A stretch of 64,000 bases of DNA from contig BQMF02000002.1 of NCBI GenBank assembly GCA_027922465.2, forward strand, positions 2,356,001 to 2,420,000, given 5' to 3'. The stretch is from Turritopsis dohrnii (taxonomy: Eukaryota; Cnidaria; Hydrozoa; Anthoathecata; Oceaniidae). The notes beneath the pieces are model-generated. The model made no database searches, was not told where the DNA came from, and worked only from the letters and a program-made list of their open reading frames with translations. This document shows positions 48,075-59,567 of the stretch, in pieces. The position numbers and the translations under genes are program-made. How positions within the stretch are numbered: the stretch's first letter is position 1; the number at the start of each line of letters is the position of its first letter.

Positions 48075-48368
48075 ATGGCAGAAGCAGCAGACGTTGCAAC
48101 CATGATGGTATTAAATGAACTTGCGGATTCGGAAGACGAAAAACCAAAGAGAGGAAAAACGAGAAAATGGGTCAAAAGACGAAAAGAAAGAGGTGTTTTC
48201 ACAAATATTTTTCAAGAACTAATACTGGAGGATAGAAATGAAAGTCATGAGATTCTCTTTACATTAAAATTTAATTTACTCCTTAAAATTCTTGTAGTTT
48301 TCAAGAAATGTTTTTTCAAACACCTGGACTTTTTTTTTGGCGTACCCGGTCACAGCGCAAATATTTGA
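48075..48368 (+). pseudogene. PIF/Harbinger transposase (HARBI1-like) N-terminal remnant
   Basis: MAEAADVATMMVLNELADSE begins the reading, followed by a basic block KPKRGKTRKWVKRRKERGVF and TNIFQELILEDRNE. This is the N-terminal signature of Harbinger-type transposases, which continues 'QEL..ED...F..' into the helical region before the DDE nuclease. Here similarity fades after about 55 residues and no DDE region follows, so the copy is truncated. The reading then becomes hydrophobic and phenylalanine-rich, typical of non-coding DNA. Confidence 0.65.
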
Positions 48369-49045
48369 AATTAATTGCGAGGAAATGTTAGTGTTATCCT
48401 GAAATATAATAAACAATTCTATTCTAGTCTAGTCTGTTCTAGTCTGATAAAACCCCACCGCTTTCTTCTTTACCAAAGCCAAAATTTTCTTGATCTATAC
48501 GCATACGCACTTTTTTTATAAGAATGGTGTTTTTTCGTTTCATGATGAATATTCTTTACTTTTTAGTCAAACTCATCCTAATATAACCTTAAGATATTCT
48601 TAAGGCCGTACCTAACTTTTCGTGCCAAGAAACAAAAGAAAAAACCCAAAAGGAAAAAAAACAACAAAATAACAAGAGGCCTGCGGCTGCGAAGGGCAGT
48701 GCGCGGGACAGTCTGTTTAACTGTTAAGTTCAGAATGAACCGCACCTCACGAAACTTTCCAGCGGTAATGATTATTTTCGCGGGCGTAAAAGTGCACAGC
48801 GTGTGTTGGAAAGAAGATGTAAAAAGAGCCAGGTGTCGCAAAACGGTAGCAGCAGTTGTACTTAAAGTTATGAAAAGTTACTACAAAGTCCTTTGAGGCT
48901 TGTTTTTTCTTTATATCCCACTGGTGGAAAACAGGCGTAAACGATAAATATGTTAATATGATTAGTTAGTGTAAATAGGGTCTAATCATAAAACACCAGA
49001 AATTAATTTTTTAAAGACAAAAGAATCATTCATGCGGGAGCCGTA
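48369..49045. other. Gene-free stretch with an old dispersed repeat
   Basis: The segment around 48895-48950 (CCCACTGGTGGAAAACAGGC) also occurs at 21490-21515 (CTCACTGGTGGAAAACAGGC), indicating a shared repeat. ORFs on both strands at 48578-48896 have no recognisable motif. Confidence 0.4.
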
Positions 49046-49047
49046 TA

Positions 49048-49654
49048 CAGTCGATTTCTCGATATCTCAAACTCTCAGGGGACCGTCAGAAAGGTTTGAG
49101 ATATCGAGAAAGGGGTAGGAAGTTACTTTTGCTTAGATTCTATGCCATTTTTTTCCAGCGTGGTCAATAATTCGTTTTTATTCTTAACCCAGGTTGTTGA
49201 TATTGTGTTCTTTAGAACACCATACTTTTGGGCTACCTCTTTTTTAGACATTCCTTTCTGCAAGTCTTTCAACGCCTTACATTTTTCTACTACAGATTTG
49301 TTTGTAAGTCTTTGCTTCATGTTTTCGCCTTTAAGTAGAGATAATCAATTAATCTTTCAAAAAAAAGCTAGATTCATGTACTTTTTGAAAATTCAAATTT
49401 AGAAAAATGGAATTTTATCAAAACATTCAAAAATGCGAAAAAAAAGCTTGGAATTTCTGGAGGTGTTGGGGAAAGTTCGAGATAACGAGAGAAAATCAGC
49501 CAGGGGATCGGAAATGTTGCTCGAGATACCGAAAAGTTTGAGATATCGAGGTTCGAGATATCGAGAAGATTTGGGCCCAAACAAGAGCGTAGTGTCCAAG
49601 GGATCGGGAAAAAAGTTCAAGATGTCGAGTATTCAAGATATCGAGAGTTGACTG
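49048..49654 (-). mobile_element. pogo/Tigger-type element, copy B, with transposase N-terminus
   Basis: Ends CAGTCGATTTCTCGATAT and ATATCGAGAGTTGACTG with TA on both sides. The minus-strand ORF 49320-49123 encodes 65 aa: KQRLTNKSVVEKCKALKDLQ, KKEVAQKYGVLKNTISTTW, a CENP-B/Psq helix-turn-helix DNA-binding N-terminus. No DDE catalytic region. Alignable with copy A (25886-26529) over its length. Confidence 0.82.
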
Positions 49655-49685
49655 TATTATTTTTATCAAAACATTTGTTAAAGGA

Positions 49686-49896
49686 GGGTTTACACGTAAA
49701 AGTTTTTTAAAAATTTTTCTTTTAAGCGAGTGTTTTAATGCTTTAAATTTAAATTGTAAATCAAAAAGTCAACGCGGTCATGAATAATTAATGAGTTGAG
49801 ACGCTAAAACTTGACTTTTTAGTGTACAGTTTAAATTTAAAGCATTAAAACACCTGCTTAAAAGAAAAAGTTTTCAAGAATCTTTAGGTGTATAAT
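49686..49896. mobile_element. Hairpin MITE family E, copy 2
   Basis: GTGTTTTAATGCTTTAAATT is mirrored by AATTTAAAGCATTAAAACAC around GTCATGAATAATTAATGAGT. Same family as 42010-42219. It lies 32 bases beyond the pogo element. Confidence 0.8.
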
Positions 49897-51808
49897 TTCA
49901 TGAAACCAAAAATGAATTCAAACAAATAACTGCCTTCTTGAACTAGATCTTTGAAAGTCTTAATACACAAAACAGTGTTATAGCTAACAAACGAGCTAAT
50001 AAGAAGTTTTGAATTGATAGGCTTTACTAACAAGAACAACAATACAAAAGTAAAAAAAAAGTGCTTGTCTATCCAGTTTTCTGCAAACTTTCATTATTCA
50101 TTGGTCGGTTATTTAAAAGTACGTCCAACCAGATATCAGTTGTATTGGTGTTGATGAGATATCACTGCTTCATCATTGTTTCCACTGATGTAAATAGTGC
50201 CTTAGTAACTAGGCTTGCGCGAGCTGTTTAGCGTATTTAGGCCAGTGCCATATACGACACCACCACCACCGGACAAACGCTGATTAAAAGTCAGTGCGTG
50301 CACTGCCCTAACAACAGCATGGGAGAGCCACGTGAGAGAATAATTACGAAAAAAATAGCACCTCATATAAAATAAAACAACTTCTGACAAAATAAATTTT
50401 GATCTCACAAATTTTGATCTGGCAATATTCTTAAGATATTCTTAACTTTTTGGCGAATTTCATCTTGAACATTCTTATAAAGCGTATTCTTATATAAAAA
50501 AAATACGTGTAATCGCTCCTACACACGAAATAGTTGAAATGAGATCGAAAGGAAGGAACCATACCTTGAACATCATTTTAGCTATTTAGAAATCTGATTT
50601 TTGTGTTGTACTCGATAGAAGATACATGACAGAAAAGAAAGTCAATAAAAAATCAGAAAGCACTTGCAAATTATCTATTTTTGTTTATTTTTGTTATTTT
50701 TTCCCCGTCAAATATTCTACGAATCTAATCGACGCCTCATGTTTTGACAATAAAGAAAGTGAAGAGGTTCAAATACCTCAACAACAGCATTTATTTCATT
50801 ATGACAGTAGGTGGTAAGCATTTATTTCATTATGACAGTAGGTCGTAAGCATTTATTTCATTATGACAGTAGGTCGTTTTCATGTGGGAGACTATTGAAG
50901 AGGCAAGGTAGTCAACGTCCATTCGAATTGTCGTTATATGTAATCATGTTGTTTACGCCGATAATAGTTCTTTTTCGATAGCGATACTATCATTATATTT
51001 CACACTTAGCAAAAATCTGCTTATGTTGTAATGTTTGAAATGTCGCGAAATGATTAGATCGATGTGCTAGATGCCTGGATAGCAGATATATGGTTGATGA
51101 GTTAGGTAGCTACCTCTGGATGGTAGGTTTACAAATTTTCAGTCTAAACGTCAATGTTCCGTCAAACTTTTAAGATTCGTTTCTTCCAGAGACATATTTG
51201 ACCGTTGAGCCGGTTCGAAAACTATTATGTTAAAAGCAATTCTGTGGAATTCTGAACCGGCAACAAACACCAAAGAAACAAACAACATGAAGGCTATAGA
51301 GAGAGCTTAAGTAAAAAAATTGTAAATTTTCACCAAAGCTTTCATCTTCTTGCATGAAATACATATGCATAACTCCTACATAACTATGAAGGCTGTCTGA
51401 CCGAAATGTTATCATTCGGATGATTTTATGATATTACCTCGATACTACCTTTTTTCATTCCGATGTGCTTATTCCTTATTAAGATTCGACTGCATATGTA
51501 CATTTGACTTACTCTCTACAGGGAGAGCTCGGCAATTTGTGTACTATCTAAGATATTTTCATCTCTTTATTTCGAACTTTCCTTATCTCGAACACATTCT
51601 ACAAATTCTACAAATTCGATTTTACTACATGCATTACTATGCATATTTCGCATTAGACCAATGTTGTAATATCTTTGGACGTTAATCGACTACCCAAACG
51701 CCAGTAGCAGATGAAGGAATAAACTGAATCAAAATTCATTGTTTTTGTTTGTTACGTACTGTTGGTCATCTACACGCTTTTATGAGAACCAGTTTGGCTG
51801 TTCTTATT
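49897..51808. other. Stretch without a recognisable gene
   Basis: Several unsupported ORFs (50202-50408, 50626-50817, 51230-51685). Contains one tandem repeat, listed separately. Confidence 0.35.
50787..50877 (+). repeat. Three-copy tandem repeat, ~31-bp unit
   Basis: GCATTTATTTCATTATGACA followed by GTAGGT(G/C)GTAA three times, nearly identical, so recent. Confidence 0.9.
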
Positions 51809-51957
51809 TTTGCACACTGGCCTTCGGACAAGTTAGAGCAATGCTATTCGTATCTACGGCGGTAAGTCAACTTATAGTTGCAAGTCGAAGGGCGGAAGAA
51901 CCAACCATTACGGATGGAGTCCCAAGAAGTAAACACTCCCGTTACTTACTTACTTTT
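51809..51957 (+). mobile_element. SINE family 3, 5'-truncated copy
   Basis: TGCACACTGGCCTTCGGACA...GACAAGTTAGAGCAATGCTA...TTACTTACTTACTT matches the body and tail of 31041-31335; the tRNA head is missing. Confidence 0.75.
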
Positions 51958-54065
51958 GAGCCTTTTTCAGCCTGAATTGCTCTTATTTTGTTCCTAGGTT
52001 TAAGAACACAGTTTCATATTTCAGCCTCATTTTGTTCTTATTTATAGAGCTTCCAGTATAATCTTTTTAAAAACAACTGTTTAAAAGCATGGTTGCTGTC
52101 GGTTATGATCTGATATTAGTATACAAGGTGAAAAAAAAAAGTTTATAAATAATTCACAGTGTGAGAATTCTTATGAACTGTTCTTATCATGAGTTGTTCT
52201 TATTTTTTGAAACATTGGTTTGAGCCTCATTGATTTGTTCTTATTTTGATCTTACTTTTCGGCCAAACCTGAGGCTCGTGTTCTTATACAATTGTTCTTG
52301 TAAGAAAAAGAAAATGCGTGTATTAGTCACCGAAGAATCTTAAGACTCAGAAAATACCTGAGTGCTTCCACGAGCTTGTTTATAGTTCAGCTTATTCACA
52401 ACAGATAAAGAAAAAATATTTGCGGTTCAATCTTATCAACTAAAGAAAACATTCGTAGGAGTTCTTTAAAACTGTTTGTTAGGTCCAATCTCAAATGTGT
52501 ATACGGTATTGACACGGTGATTGACATTGAATGCAGTCTGTCAATAAGGCATAATCAAATCTATGACCAAATGAACTCAGGGTGTTTGTAATATTATTTC
52601 CAGGCTGTCCGATGATAAAGGTCTTTCGTCCCGAAAGATTATGTTTTTAAGCAAATGAAAGTCAGATATGTAGAATAAGCATTCTTTCATGTAAATCTTA
52701 AATTTATTAAGACCTGTCTTAACCTCGTATTTAGCCTCATTTCATTTTCAGAACGTCGAGCATCCCAGGCTAAATTTCAACGTAAGCCGAATCACAACTT
52801 ACTATTAAATTTCTTTGCTAATTGTGCTAGAGATCTTTCTTAAAGCTTTTGAAACTTTTCATGTTTATACGTCGCGTTTAAGCTTAGTTGACCATACAGA
52901 CCTCGACATAGGTTGTATTCAGCATATGACATTTATCACAAGTGACGAAAATTTCCAGAAAAGTACCAATAAGCTATGCCTCTACAACTTCATGTCAGAA
53001 TGACACAAAAGGCCTTGGTTACGAAATTGATAAGTTTAAATTTTTTACATTACGCAAATGAATAATTATGAAATTTGAAATAGGATATCACTTGGTTTTG
53101 TACTTGCTAGATTGAAAAACATCTCAAATTTCATTTTATCAAGCAATTTGTAATCACATGTTATTATACAAACTGCAAAAAGTATTCCCTTGTAAATAAA
53201 CAAATTGCAACTTATAAAAACTCTGGAAAATAGATTTCCTCTCAGAAACCTTATGAGCACCCCCTGCAAAAGATATAAAAGTGAGTGAGGTGATACTACT
53301 GTTGATATCAACCTTCACAATTTTCAGAACCTTGATTTTTCTACTTAAGTAAAACTTTCTTATGAAAATGTTTACACTGAATGTGATCTTGATGTGGTCC
53401 GTCGTGGCGTGAGAAAGTCCTTCCGTATTGCTTAATCATTGAAAGACCATTCAGTGGTCAGTGGGGTGGAGATGGTTTTTCCCATTCTTTACTTGACGTT
53501 TTTCCTTATTTGGTCTGAAATTTCAGAATTATTCAAGATTAATGTAAGCAACCGTTAATCAACTTTCTTAAGGGTTTTACATGAATTTCAAGCAACCTTC
53601 TTAGGAGACAAAAAATTTGGATTGCTTATAAAAAAAATTTAACATATATTGCGTTAGGTTTCGATACCAGTTAGGGCTAAATATGAATAGCCTACAGTTG
53701 ATTCAAAAACTTCAGATGACTCAAACGCGCATGATTTCACTGCCAGCGAAAACAAAGAAGGCGTGTTTATAGCTACCATTTTTGTTTTTCGTGACAGTAA
53801 ATAAACACGGAAATAAACCATCGATTTGTGTTAATTTTTAAGTGATCTTTTAAAATCCTGTTTGATGAAAAACGAGAGGCAGTTTTTCATATATTCTTAA
53901 AATCTTGTTTAAAAGTATTTACTATGTGACATTTTAATGTCGTGGTAGTTGCAAACTTCTGTGAGACTGCGACAACTTTATTGAACAGCATTCAATATCA
54001 TGCTATATATATTTTTTGTGATGTAGCAATATTTGAGTACAAAGATTTGTCTACTTCAAAGTGTA
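51958..54065. other. Stretch without a recognisable gene
   Basis: At about 51955-52310 the phrases TTGTTCTTATTT and GAGCCTCATT recur irregularly, a low-order repeat. The remainder shows no coding evidence. Confidence 0.35.
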
Positions 54066-54181
54066 ACCAGCAGGCGGACAAATGTGTTGAAAATCACTGC
54101 GAAGAAGTACATTTCTATAGAAAAAAACACACTTTTTCAATGAAAAAACTCTTCATCGCAGTGATTTTGTGGATATTTTGA
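54066..54181. mobile_element. Short hairpin MITE family B, copy 4
   Basis: ACCAGCAGGCGGACAAATGT, AATCACTGCGAAGAAGTACA, core TTTCTATAGAAA, mirrored by CTTCATCGCAGTGATTTTGT. Confidence 0.65.
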
Positions 54182-57100
54182 TATAATTGAGTAGATCTAA
54201 AGACATTTCAGCCAAACTTAAGAAATTTTTGTTCCCCATTACAGTCGTCATTTAAAAAGGGCTTTAGATATTTCATTTTGAGTTACTTTTTCACTATCTA
54301 TAATTGACACAACAGCCATTTCAACTTTATTTAATCTGTCATCATTAAGTGGATTTTCCTCTACCAAATTTCCAATGTCAAGAGGAAATTCATTTTGCAT
54401 CCATTTCTGTAATTATTCGAATTTTTAGCTAGAAACTGATTGGTCACTATATACCTAAGGAATCGCTTTAGAATCACAAGTGCATATCATAAATTTTCAC
54501 ACGGTATAACGTTTCATTTATTTCCTCGTGTAAATTAGCCCTTATAAGTTAAAATCCAGTGAAACGTGATACCGATTTGGTTGTAAAGGAATGTCGATAT
54601 AATTGTTTTCGATAGCAAAATTCAAAGGTCACAGAATTGAGTTTTATATCCTTTCTCTTCCGATATGTCCATAGTAATATGGTTCATTCTTTGTTAAATA
54701 CTGTGAAACGTTTTTTACACATTCCAGATTCAAAACTTTGAAAATTAGCATCGTCTTTGAATGTCGGTTTGCGTTTAATTTGAACTAGGTATCAGGCCAC
54801 TAATTATTCTAGGAGTGAAAGACAATCTCTGATTGTATTTGCATGTATGGAGATGTTAAAGATACCATCTTTGATCTTAGGTTGCCTGACGTTTCAACAA
54901 TTTTCTTAAAAACCATTTGCAATTTGCTTTCCATTCAAGAATATTTCATGGTGATTGAAACACATAGTTTCCACTGATCATCTTCAACATATTTCGTTCA
55001 TCTTCAACGTATTTGTCACAGCCTCCTATGAAACTTTCCACTTCCCAAACATGGACATTGGTTGGCATCAAAACTTTCAAGCAAATAGACACTATAACTC
55101 CACTACATAGATGTTTGTAAATTGTTAATTTCTGTACGGACTTGTGTATTCACTTTATAAAGTTGATTTTCAATGTAAATGTTCGTTAACTAGAGGTGCC
55201 CGCCTTTTATAGGGTGCAACATGGGTTTCCTCTACAGAGTTCATCTGAGACAAAAAAAATTTATAGAGGTGTCTTCTTCAGTAAAGCTATTTTACTTTTT
55301 TGTATTCCCAGAGTTTCGATTTCATTTTGAATGAGTCATAACTTCATTATTTATTATAATTATAATTAATCTAGTACTGTTTTCATGGGATGATGAGGCA
55401 TTGCTTGTAATGGAAAAGTCTTGGAAATACATGTCACTCATGTTCTTGTGAGTTATCTACCAGATCCTGTGTCTTTATGTAAAAACAGGGATAACAGTTA
55501 TTTAGGTATTTCACTCATTCATCTGATCTTTTCTTATCCATACAAATACAAACAGGCCGAAGTGACATGGATGAGACTGAGCCGTCTTATCTGACTTATC
55601 AAGATAGCATATATGTACATGTGGAATTCACACAGGATCGATAAACTGAATACTGAAATTTCTTTTGCTGTTGTTTATCTCGTTATGAATGAAAAGTTGA
55701 ATGATGAAAGTGGCATGACCACTGTAGAGAAGACCATACCGGTAAAACTTTGTATCAGGCGAATGAGTGCCGCTGTTAAACCTGCTTGAAAGAGAGATTA
55801 ATTTCCAATCGCAGATGAGCTCATATGCTAATTTAATATTGCATATTTGCATATCCGTTTTCCGTGATCGTAAAACTAAGTCATGACACCAATAGCGACA
55901 ATGTTATTCAGCCATTCGGAAAGAAAGAGAGGCTGTTTCTTATAATGTGGCGAATGGTGCTAAAAATGGAGAGGATAAAAGAAGAAGGGTAGAAGAAGAA
56001 GAAAATAGTAATACAGTGGAATCTCTATAAAGCGGACACCATTGGGACCTGAAAAAAGTGTCCGCTTTAGTAGGGAGATGGTCCGCTTTATAGAGATTCC
56101 ATATGAAATTTAATATTTAGCAAAAATAAATCGAGAATGGTCTCTAATATGGTTTGTAAAGTTAACAAGTTTCATAGGGCAAAGAAGGACACGTTTAATG
56201 CAATGAAAAACGTTTTTATTCTAAAGATAAAAAGTCAAATGCTACTATACTTGAAACCAAAAAAAATCATGGCGCTGGCTACGGACTCGAGATTCCAATG
56301 AATTTCAAATTTCTTGGAACTGCGCCAAAACCATTCAGTGGGCAGAAAATGCTGTGAAAAAAGTTATTCAAAGTATCGAAAAGGGAGTAACACATTTGTA
56401 AAAAGTAAATATTCCAAGAAAATATACGTTATTTTACTTGAAAAATTGTTTTTGTATCTGTGTCTTTCTAGCAAGCAAAATTTTGATTTTTCTGAAGAGG
56501 ATGATCACGCAGACCATTTGATATAGCAATTTCCGCGCTATGTTTGCTCAAATAAAATGTATGCATGTAACATGCGCACGAATAATCACAACCGATGTTG
56601 TTGTTGTTGTTGTCGTCATAGATATTGTAAACACTTGATAATTAGCAGCAAACCCACGTGAACTCGATTTATTCCTAGATAAAAGCATATTGTTCCGGCT
56701 TCTTAATCAAAAATAACGGCGTATGATAAAATCTTTCTTTAGAAGGAATTTAAAGTCATTCACATTGTACCGATGACGTATACAATCAATCGCTAAAGGC
56801 ATTACTAAAGGACAAATTAATACGATAAGTATCCAAGCAACAGTATGAAATGTTTATTTCCTAAGCTTTTGCCGCGTCCAGGCGCAACCCATACAATTCA
56901 CCTTATACTACACGTACCATTTATAAGAACATGAGACTTGAGTTTTCATAAATTCGTATGTCTTGTCTCGATTCTCATGTAAACACGCTCCTGTCTGAAA
57001 TCAGGTATATTCAATTATTGACCCGGTCAAAACATGACATTTAAACAAAGTTGTAAGTTCAAAGTTTAAAGGGATTATATCCATTTGTTTTATCCCCACT

Positions 57101-57676
57101 CTCTTTATATGACAATAAATTGAAAATGATAATCATTAAATAGAAATATTGGATTAAAAGAATGCATAATTTAACAAAGATTGAACTAAGATCGACTATC
57201 AGCGTAAAAAAGACAGAGTGGTTGAGTAGTTGATGAGAGTGGACTCCCACGTTTGTGTGAAGCATTCGCAAGGTAAGCTATCTTTTCTTTCTTCTTTATC
57301 GGAATGAAGCAAGATAGTTCGATACAGAACTGGTAAAGCTGCTTCATCATTATTTCAGCCGTTTCATGCGGAACAGGCAAATAACAAAGACTCATCTATG
57401 TAATGTTACGAAAGCCAACAAAGATTATGTTATTTCAAACCCAGGGCTTCTGCTGATATTGAGAGCCTGGTTATGATGTCCAGCAATAGCTGCGGATCGA
57501 GAAGCGATTTGACTTGCATAAAAATTCTGGAGAAAAGTGTTTTCAAAAGAACAGCCTCATATTTTATTGCCGATTTCTTTTTTGGAAATTTTCCTTTCTA
57601 AATTAAATGCAAGTTTGTGATGTTATGAAGAGGAAAAAAAATCTTTATCGTCCTACTTTTTTTAGAAAAGAATAAT
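54182..57676. other. Stretch upstream of the peroxidase, no gene seen
   Basis: Contains the small element at 56014-56102. ORFs at 55628-55852, 56314-56526 and 57059-57395 have no family motif. Directly before the peroxidase ATG, CCTACTTTTTTTAG at about 57652-57665 looks like a splice acceptor, so a 5' UTR intron is possible. Confidence 0.35.
56014..56102. mobile_element. Very short pogo-like MITE
   Basis: CAGTGGAATCTCTATAAAGCGGACACC is mirrored by GGTCCGCTTTATAGAGATTCC, with an extra internal TGTCCGCTTTA. 'CAGTGGAATCTCTATAAAG' ends are a widespread pogo/mariner-type terminus. The right extremity has decayed. Confidence 0.75.
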
Positions 57677-58813
57677 ATGGATGCTCTGTTCTATCTTCTG
57701 GTTATTACGTCGTCAGTAGCAGCGTCACGCGCCGCCTCCACAATCGCCGCTGACGTGGAAAGTGCAAAAGACGATATTCGCCAAATTATCATCGACAATG
57801 CTATATTCAGAAATCCCAGACGACAAACGAAGCCTGAATATCCCTTTATCGGAGGTTTTGTCCGACTGGCGTTTCATGATTGTGTCGGAGAAGGCGGTTG
57901 TGACGGTTGTATTGATCATGGTTTACCCGACAATAAGGGGTTGAAAAGATATACCGAAGCATTGGATGCAGTGTATGATGCGCAGCACAAGAACAACATG
58001 TCACGAGCGGATTTTTATGCATTGGCGTCAATGACGGCTTTGGAGATGGCGACAGATTACGACATTGTCGTCGACAAATTTGACGGCATGTCTCGGTTTA
58101 AAGTGGGAAGAACAGACTGTACAAATTCTCCCAATGAAGATAAAACAGGCAATTTCCCATTAGCCGAATTCGATACCGCTCAAACTCTAAAATTCTTCGA
58201 TGAAGAATTTGGGTTTACGCCCCAAGAAGTAGTGGCGTTGATGGGGGCACATACACTAGGGCGTGCACGCACCGACGACTCAGGTTATGAAGGGAAATGG
58301 GTCAAAGGCACATTAAATGGAACAGATATAGTTGAAAGTGATGTCTTGAATAATGAATTTCATCTTCAATTGCGAGGACCCTGGGAGCAGATGACAGTTG
58401 CAGACTCTGGTAAAATTCAATGGCAAAGACTTGGTACAGCTCCCAATACGGAGAATGATGGCAGAAATCAACCAAACATGTTCTTAAATAGTGATATTTC
58501 ATTGGCTTGGGACATTAATCCTGTTGGTAGTGATGGGAGTGTTACTTGCAGAGTGGCATGCCAAGAGAGTGGTTGCTGTCCACGTGCTTCAACGCATCAA
58601 TTATGGAGAAGATACACAGGTGATAATACCAATGCTCTGTGGTTGTCAGAATTCACTGACGTATTCCTGAAGATGATTGAAAAGTCTGATTCTATCTTAA
58701 CACCCCCAGAATCCAGTGCGGTTGCCAGTAGCGATGATTCAATGCAAGAACTTATCCAGTTATTAAACACAATTGAAGAAGATATCGTCAACTTAAAAGA
58801 TGACTTCCATTGA
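57677..58813 (+). CDS. Secreted plant-type haem peroxidase (ascorbate-peroxidase-like)
   Basis: A 378-aa protein in one uninterrupted exon. Residues 1-20 (MDALFYLLVITSSVAASRAA) are a signal peptide. The distal haem site is GGFVRLAFHDC (Arg63, His67) and the proximal ligand motif is VALMGAHTLGRAR (His192), both diagnostic of the plant/fungal/bacterial peroxidase superfamily. KVGRTDC at 142-148 fits the conserved GR-D segment. Extra Cys (CDGC 75-78, C148, CRVACQESGCC near 290) suggest disulphides, as in secreted classes II/III. Related genes are annotated in cnidarians and some other animals as 'putative ascorbate peroxidase'. Expected reaction: reduction of H2O2 with a small organic donor; the donor cannot be read from sequence. 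The C-terminus (SSDDSMQELIQLLNTIEEDI) is acidic and helical. Confidence 0.93.
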   Translation: MDALFYLLVITSSVAASRAASTIAADVESAKDDIRQIIIDNAIFRNPRRQTKPEYPFIGGFVRLAFHDCVGEGGCDGCIDHGLPDNKGLKRYTEALDAVYDAQHKNNMSRADFYALASMTALEMATDYDIVVDKFDGMSRFKVGRTDCTNSPNEDKTGNFPLAEFDTAQTLKFFDEEFGFTPQEVVALMGAHTLGRARTDDSGYEGKWVKGTLNGTDIVESDVLNNEFHLQLRGPWEQMTVADSGKIQWQRLGTAPNTENDGRNQPNMFLNSDISLAWDINPVGSDGSVTCRVACQESGCCPRASTHQLWRRYTGDNTNALWLSEFTDVFLKMIEKSDSILTPPESSAVASSDDSMQELIQLLNTIEEDIVNLKDDFH

Positions 58814-58832
58814 CCATGTAAACGTCCTAAGA

Positions 58833-58967
58833 GGTAGTTCATACGGTCGAACGTTTGCCTTGTCTAATGTAAATCAATCGACAATACTTTTACTTAAGAA
58901 TGCAAGAGCTTCCATAAGTACAGGTCATTAGATTTACATTAGACAAGTTCGACCGTATAAACTACAC
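58833..58967. mobile_element. MITE in the peroxidase 3' flank
   Basis: GGTAGTTCATACGGTCGAAC and TTGTCTAATGTAAATC are mirrored by GATTTACATTAGACAAGTTC and GACCGTATAAACTACACC. It begins 20 bases after the stop codon, so it is probably transcribed as a hairpin in the 3' UTR. Confidence 0.85.
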
Positions 58968-59389
58968 CTTGCACATGTTAATTATTTTAAGAGCAATAAT
59001 TTTTACTTTTCCACTTGCATGCACTTATTTATTTATCTATACCGATCGCCTGCAACACTGGATTGTACAAACTTTACCACAAGAAAGAAACGCATGTCTT
59101 TCCTGATAAAAAGAGTACAGAAAGATTACAGAAATCATACAGATGATAGTGATAATGATACAGAAAGAATAAGACACCCTTAAACTTCGGGGGTATAGGC
59201 GACTAATGCAACTGGTTCGAAGACGATGTTTCCTCTGAGGCGGTTTTTCACTGCCGGCTAGTCGCCATACAGGAGATTAAGTGTAAATGATACGTTTGAT
59301 TAAGTGTAAATGATACGTTTGTGATACCAACCAAGACGAAAGAACCAATTCTTCCATAATTGTTGTTTTCTATTTTTGTTTCCCTGACT
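58968..59389. other. Gene-free stretch
   Basis: AT-rich; contains a direct repeat TTAAGTGTAAATGATACGTTTG twice at about 59277-59322. No gene seen. Confidence 0.4.
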
Positions 59390-59567
59390 GTTGAGTTGTC
59401 TTATGAGATAATCTCCACGAAAGAGCCAACAGTTTTTTAGTTTGTTTGAGCGCTTTGTTAATAATAAAAAGCCGCTCGCTCCCAGACCATTTTTTAATTG
59501 TTCTATTTCTGTTGACATCAGCATAGTGCAACACTCAGGTCTACATATATTAGTTCATTATCTTTAA
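59390..59567 (-). mobile_element. MITE family A, copy 4 (left end lost)
   Basis: TATGAGATAATCTCCACGAA...GACATCAGCATAGTGCAACA...TTAGTTCATTATCTTTAA matches the right three quarters of 41281-41524. Confidence 0.7.
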
